From contig NZ_JAQWXX010000047.1 in NCBI RefSeq assembly GCF_029254265.1, positions 1 through 64,000 of the forward strand: 64,000 nucleotides of DNA, read 5' to 3'. This DNA is from Algoriphagus sp. Its GTDB lineage: Bacteria > Bacteroidota > Bacteroidia > Cytophagales > Cyclobacteriaceae. The translations under genes and the position numbers were made by a program. The notes beneath the pieces are model-generated. The model searched no databases. It was not told the DNA's origin and saw only the letters and a list, made by a program, of their open reading frames with translations. How positions within the stretch are numbered: the first letter of the stretch is position 1; every line of letters begins with the position of its first letter. Positions 61,981 to 64,000 of the stretch are shown here, piece after piece.

Positions 61981-62889
61981 CTAGAAATTGAATATTCCTC
62001 CAGTGAGTAAGAAAACCACCTTTTTATTATTGAATTTCGTGTTATTCTTTAAGTGTTCGGTAAGACCAAAAAGTGCTTTTCCAACATAGATTTCATCTAA
62101 AATCAGACCTGTATTCTGCATGGTTTCCCTAATGAAATCTTGTAACTCTTTGTTGGATTTCCCATATCCTCCAAATGTGTATTGATCCAAAATTTGATCT
62201 TCAATTTCAAAACTTGAAATAGGTGGAGTTTTTAACTCAAAAAATTCCAAAAGATTGTTGGATACTATTGGTACAGAGATTTCATTTTTACGCGCAATAC
62301 TTACCCCCAATAAAGCTGTTGTCGGCGAATACATTTGAACTCCTGCCAATAGACCTGAAAAGGTAGTGCCAGTGGCAAAAGTTGTTGCAATTAGGTCTGG
62401 ATTTATTTGCGTGTTTAACTCCTGAACTACCTCAGCATATGCTTTTATTCCCTCATGAGATTTTCCCCCACCATAGATAAAAAATGCGTTCTCTCCGGCA
62501 TTTTTGAGTTTTGTAATTTCCTCTTCGATCCTTTGCGCTACCTCATCAGGAGTACAAATTGAATATTCAACTCCAGCTTGATCACAGATGCGTTTGTTTA
62601 GGGATTCTTGATGGATATGGGGATTGTTATCATAGAGAACGATTCTCAATTTGAATCCCATTTTTTTCGACATTAAAGCTAAAGCTCTATTGAAATTAGA
62701 ATGAGGTCCACCTGCAGTTACAATATAGTTTGCCTTTTGATTTTTAGCCTTTTTCAAGATTAAAGCGATCATTCGGGCCTTGTTTCCCCCTCCACCTTCT
62801 GGGAAAAGATCTTCTCTTTTGAGATAAAAATTTGTTTCAGTCAAAGAGGATAAATATTGTGAATATTGAAGAGGAGTAGCTTCGATCAT
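61981..62889 (-). CDS. Fold-type II PLP enzyme, ACC deaminase/D-cysteine desulfhydrase-like
   Basis: 302 aa. K in G-G-N-K-A-R-M (around residue 36) is the Schiff-base lysine. The substrate loop reads G-G-P-H-S-N-F-N-R, where the family has V/P-Q-S-N-H-x-R, and the phosphate loop T-G-T-T-F-S-G. The C terminus ends L-L-T-G-G-I-F. Active-site substitutions argue for an unusual substrate. It lies 4 bp downstream of an ATP-grasp gene, suggesting joint action. Confidence 0.78.
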   Translation of the reverse strand: MIEATPLQYSQYLSSLTETNFYLKREDLFPEGGGGNKARMIALILKKAKNQKANYIVTAGGPHSNFNRALALMSKKMGFKLRIVLYDNNPHIHQESLNKRICDQAGVEYSICTPDEVAQRIEEEITKLKNAGENAFFIYGGGKSHEGIKAYAEVVQELNTQINPDLIATTFATGTTFSGLLAGVQMYSPTTALLGVSIARKNEISVPIVSNNLLEFFELKTPPISSFEIEDQILDQYTFGGYGKSNKELQDFIRETMQNTGLILDEIYVGKALFGLTEHLKNNTKFNNKKVVFLLTGGIFNF

Positions 62890-62893
62890 TTAT

Positions 62894-63931
62894 TTATCTA
62901 TTTGGTTGATATCCTTTATTCTTAATGAATTCATTAAAGCCTGGATTCAAAAGGATGGGACCTCCAACCTGAGTTAGCCTTGCTTCTGGTTGAGAATTAA
63001 TCTCAATGATTTTTATTCCCTTATCAGTGAAGGCAAGGTCAATTCCTGCAAATTCTAAAAAATCAAAATGGTTAACAATTTCTTGAATTTGCTTATAGCA
63101 ATTTTCCCAGTCAGGGAATTTAACCCCAGCTATCTGCTTTCCTGAATCAAGATGTTTAGCATACCAGCCTGGTTTACCGGAGTAGGTGTATGCCTTCGAC
63201 ATTTCTCCAGATTGTGGATCGATACTACATGCCATTCCGCCTTTAGAAATATTATCAACTGAGCTAGATAATGAAGTCCCAAATTTTTGGGCAATCATGA
63301 GGATTTCATTTTGACCAGACGCATTTTTATAAAAAGTGACTCGGGTGGTATTCAAGCAACCCGGGAAAACATCGGATAAAAATTGGTTGTTTTTCAATAC
63401 ATTATTTATCACAAAATCTTTTTTAATTAAGTCTTTTATAATCTGATCAAAATTTTCCTTGGTCAGCAAAAATATCCCTCTCCCTCCACCATCAGAAATT
63501 GGCTTAACTATCAGATTTCCGAATGCATCAAGGGCGGATTTTAGGAATAATTCTAAATCCAGTAATTTATTGGGAATCCCTTTTTGGAAAATAATGGATC
63601 CTCGAGAACAGAAAGCAAAAAAATCCGGGAGCCATTCTTTTTTATCTCCCAGTAGAATTGGGAGATAACTTTTGTAGTCTATTAAGGTGGAAATTGACGG
63701 GTGATTTATTGGGTAGAGCTTAGCATAATCGCGATCATTTAAAAAAGAGTTAAATCCAAATTTCTGGAAATCTAAGACCAAATCTGAACTAGGAAAAAAA
63801 CCATTTTTAATTAAAATCTTTTTTCTTTCTTCCGCTATAGAAATCTTGATGTCTTTTAGAAACCAATTACGCTTTTTTGAACTCTTTCTTATTTCTCTTA
63901 TTAATGCATTTTTAATTCTTGACCAGTTCAT
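62894..63931 (-). CDS. ATP-grasp protein, sugar-transfer-associated type
   Basis: 345 aa. ATP-binding V-K-P-I-S-D-G-G-G-R-G-I, the family-typical C-L-N-T-T-R-V-T-F-Y, and the metal-binding E-I-N-S-Q-P-E-A-R-L-T-Q. Matches the ATPgrasp_ST group (PF14397-like), which is found in polysaccharide-modification and amide-forming loci. The window ends 69 bp upstream of its start, so genes further right may belong to the same operon. Reaction unknown. Confidence 0.83.
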   Translation of the reverse strand: MNWSRIKNALIREIRKSSKKRNWFLKDIKISIAEERKKILIKNGFFPSSDLVLDFQKFGFNSFLNDRDYAKLYPINHPSISTLIDYKSYLPILLGDKKEWLPDFFAFCSRGSIIFQKGIPNKLLDLELFLKSALDAFGNLIVKPISDGGGRGIFLLTKENFDQIIKDLIKKDFVINNVLKNNQFLSDVFPGCLNTTRVTFYKNASGQNEILMIAQKFGTSLSSSVDNISKGGMACSIDPQSGEMSKAYTYSGKPGWYAKHLDSGKQIAGVKFPDWENCYKQIQEIVNHFDFLEFAGIDLAFTDKGIKIIEINSQPEARLTQVGGPILLNPGFNEFIKNKGYQPNR

Positions 63932-64000
63932 AGTTTAAGTCGAGAAGTGGTATAGTTTTTTTTAAGAATTGCTTTAAAAATAGACAGTAAATTGTAAAAC

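Noticed and set aside
1-64000. tRNA genes, CRISPR arrays, insertion sequences, prophage genes
   Set aside because: None seen: no cloverleaf-like sequence, no regularly spaced repeats, no transposase or phage structural proteins.

Overview
The window is ordinary chromosomal DNA from a member of the Bacteroidota, most probably a Cyclobacteriaceae/Cytophagales bacterium close to Algoriphagus (inference from protein content, no search run). The signs are low GC, TAnnTTTG promoter elements, poor Shine-Dalgarno sites, a T9SS C-terminal sorting domain, DUF4199/DUF4293/DUF4295 proteins, a Wzi-like outer-membrane protein, many SPII lipoproteins and OM beta-barrels, and an rpmB-rpmG-DUF4295-ftsY cluster.

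Layout. 1-80: 3' end of a 5S rRNA gene and the rRNA operon terminator. 0.3-5.3 kb: a dihydroorotase-like protein with lost metal ligands, two DUF4199 membrane proteins, two family-2 glycosyltransferases and a convergent methyltransferase. 5.5-9 kb: a TolC-type OM channel, a coiled-coil secreted protein and an SPFH / membrane / ribbon-helix-helix cluster. 9-11 kb: ftsY, DUF4295, rpmG and rpmB. 11-14 kb: rocD (ornithine aminotransferase with a cysteine-rich insert), a HAD phosphatase and hemB. 14-18 kb: a 0.5 kb AT-rich gap, amtB, a porin and a small secreted repeat protein. 18-20.5 kb: a GroES-like protein and dnaK. 20.5-24 kb: MOSC protein, membrane protein and P-loop NTPase, convergent with hemE. 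24-29 kb: lipoproteins, an ABC exporter, truA and DUF4293. 29-31 kb: ECF sigma factor, probable anti-sigma factor and OM protein. 31-38 kb: CotH-like T9SS cargo, cystathionine gamma-synthase family enzyme, rhodanese, PAS + MBL pair and the YifB ATPase. 38-42 kb: second ABC exporter and the Wzi/RemB-like protein. 42-50.8 kb: rpmE2, GlmU-like protein, holB, RimB-like protease, rimK, hemC, cyclophilin, SDR reductase and a sodium symporter. 50.8-54.5 kb: lone receiver domain, OM barrel and a large BNR-repeat protein. 54.6-59.3 kb: four tandem paralogous beta-propeller-like lipoproteins. 59.4-61.9 kb: a GMC oxidoreductase with its small subunit. 62-64 kb: a PLP enzyme and an ATP-grasp enzyme that run toward the right edge.

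Most of the window is housekeeping: haem synthesis (hemB, hemE, hemC at three loci), ribosome and protein targeting, chaperones and envelope export. The stretches most worth a second look are the four-gene translationally coupled lipoprotein array, the Tat-lipoprotein/GMC pair with a CX2CX2CX3C motif, the MOSC-membrane-NTPase trio, the 29-residue-repeat secreted protein, the dead dihydroorotase, the ATP-grasp/PLP pair at the right edge, and promoter arrangements in which the -7 element lies almost on the start codon. No CRISPR array, insertion sequence, prophage or tRNA gene was seen. I did not find a clear-cut new multigene defence or mobile system.
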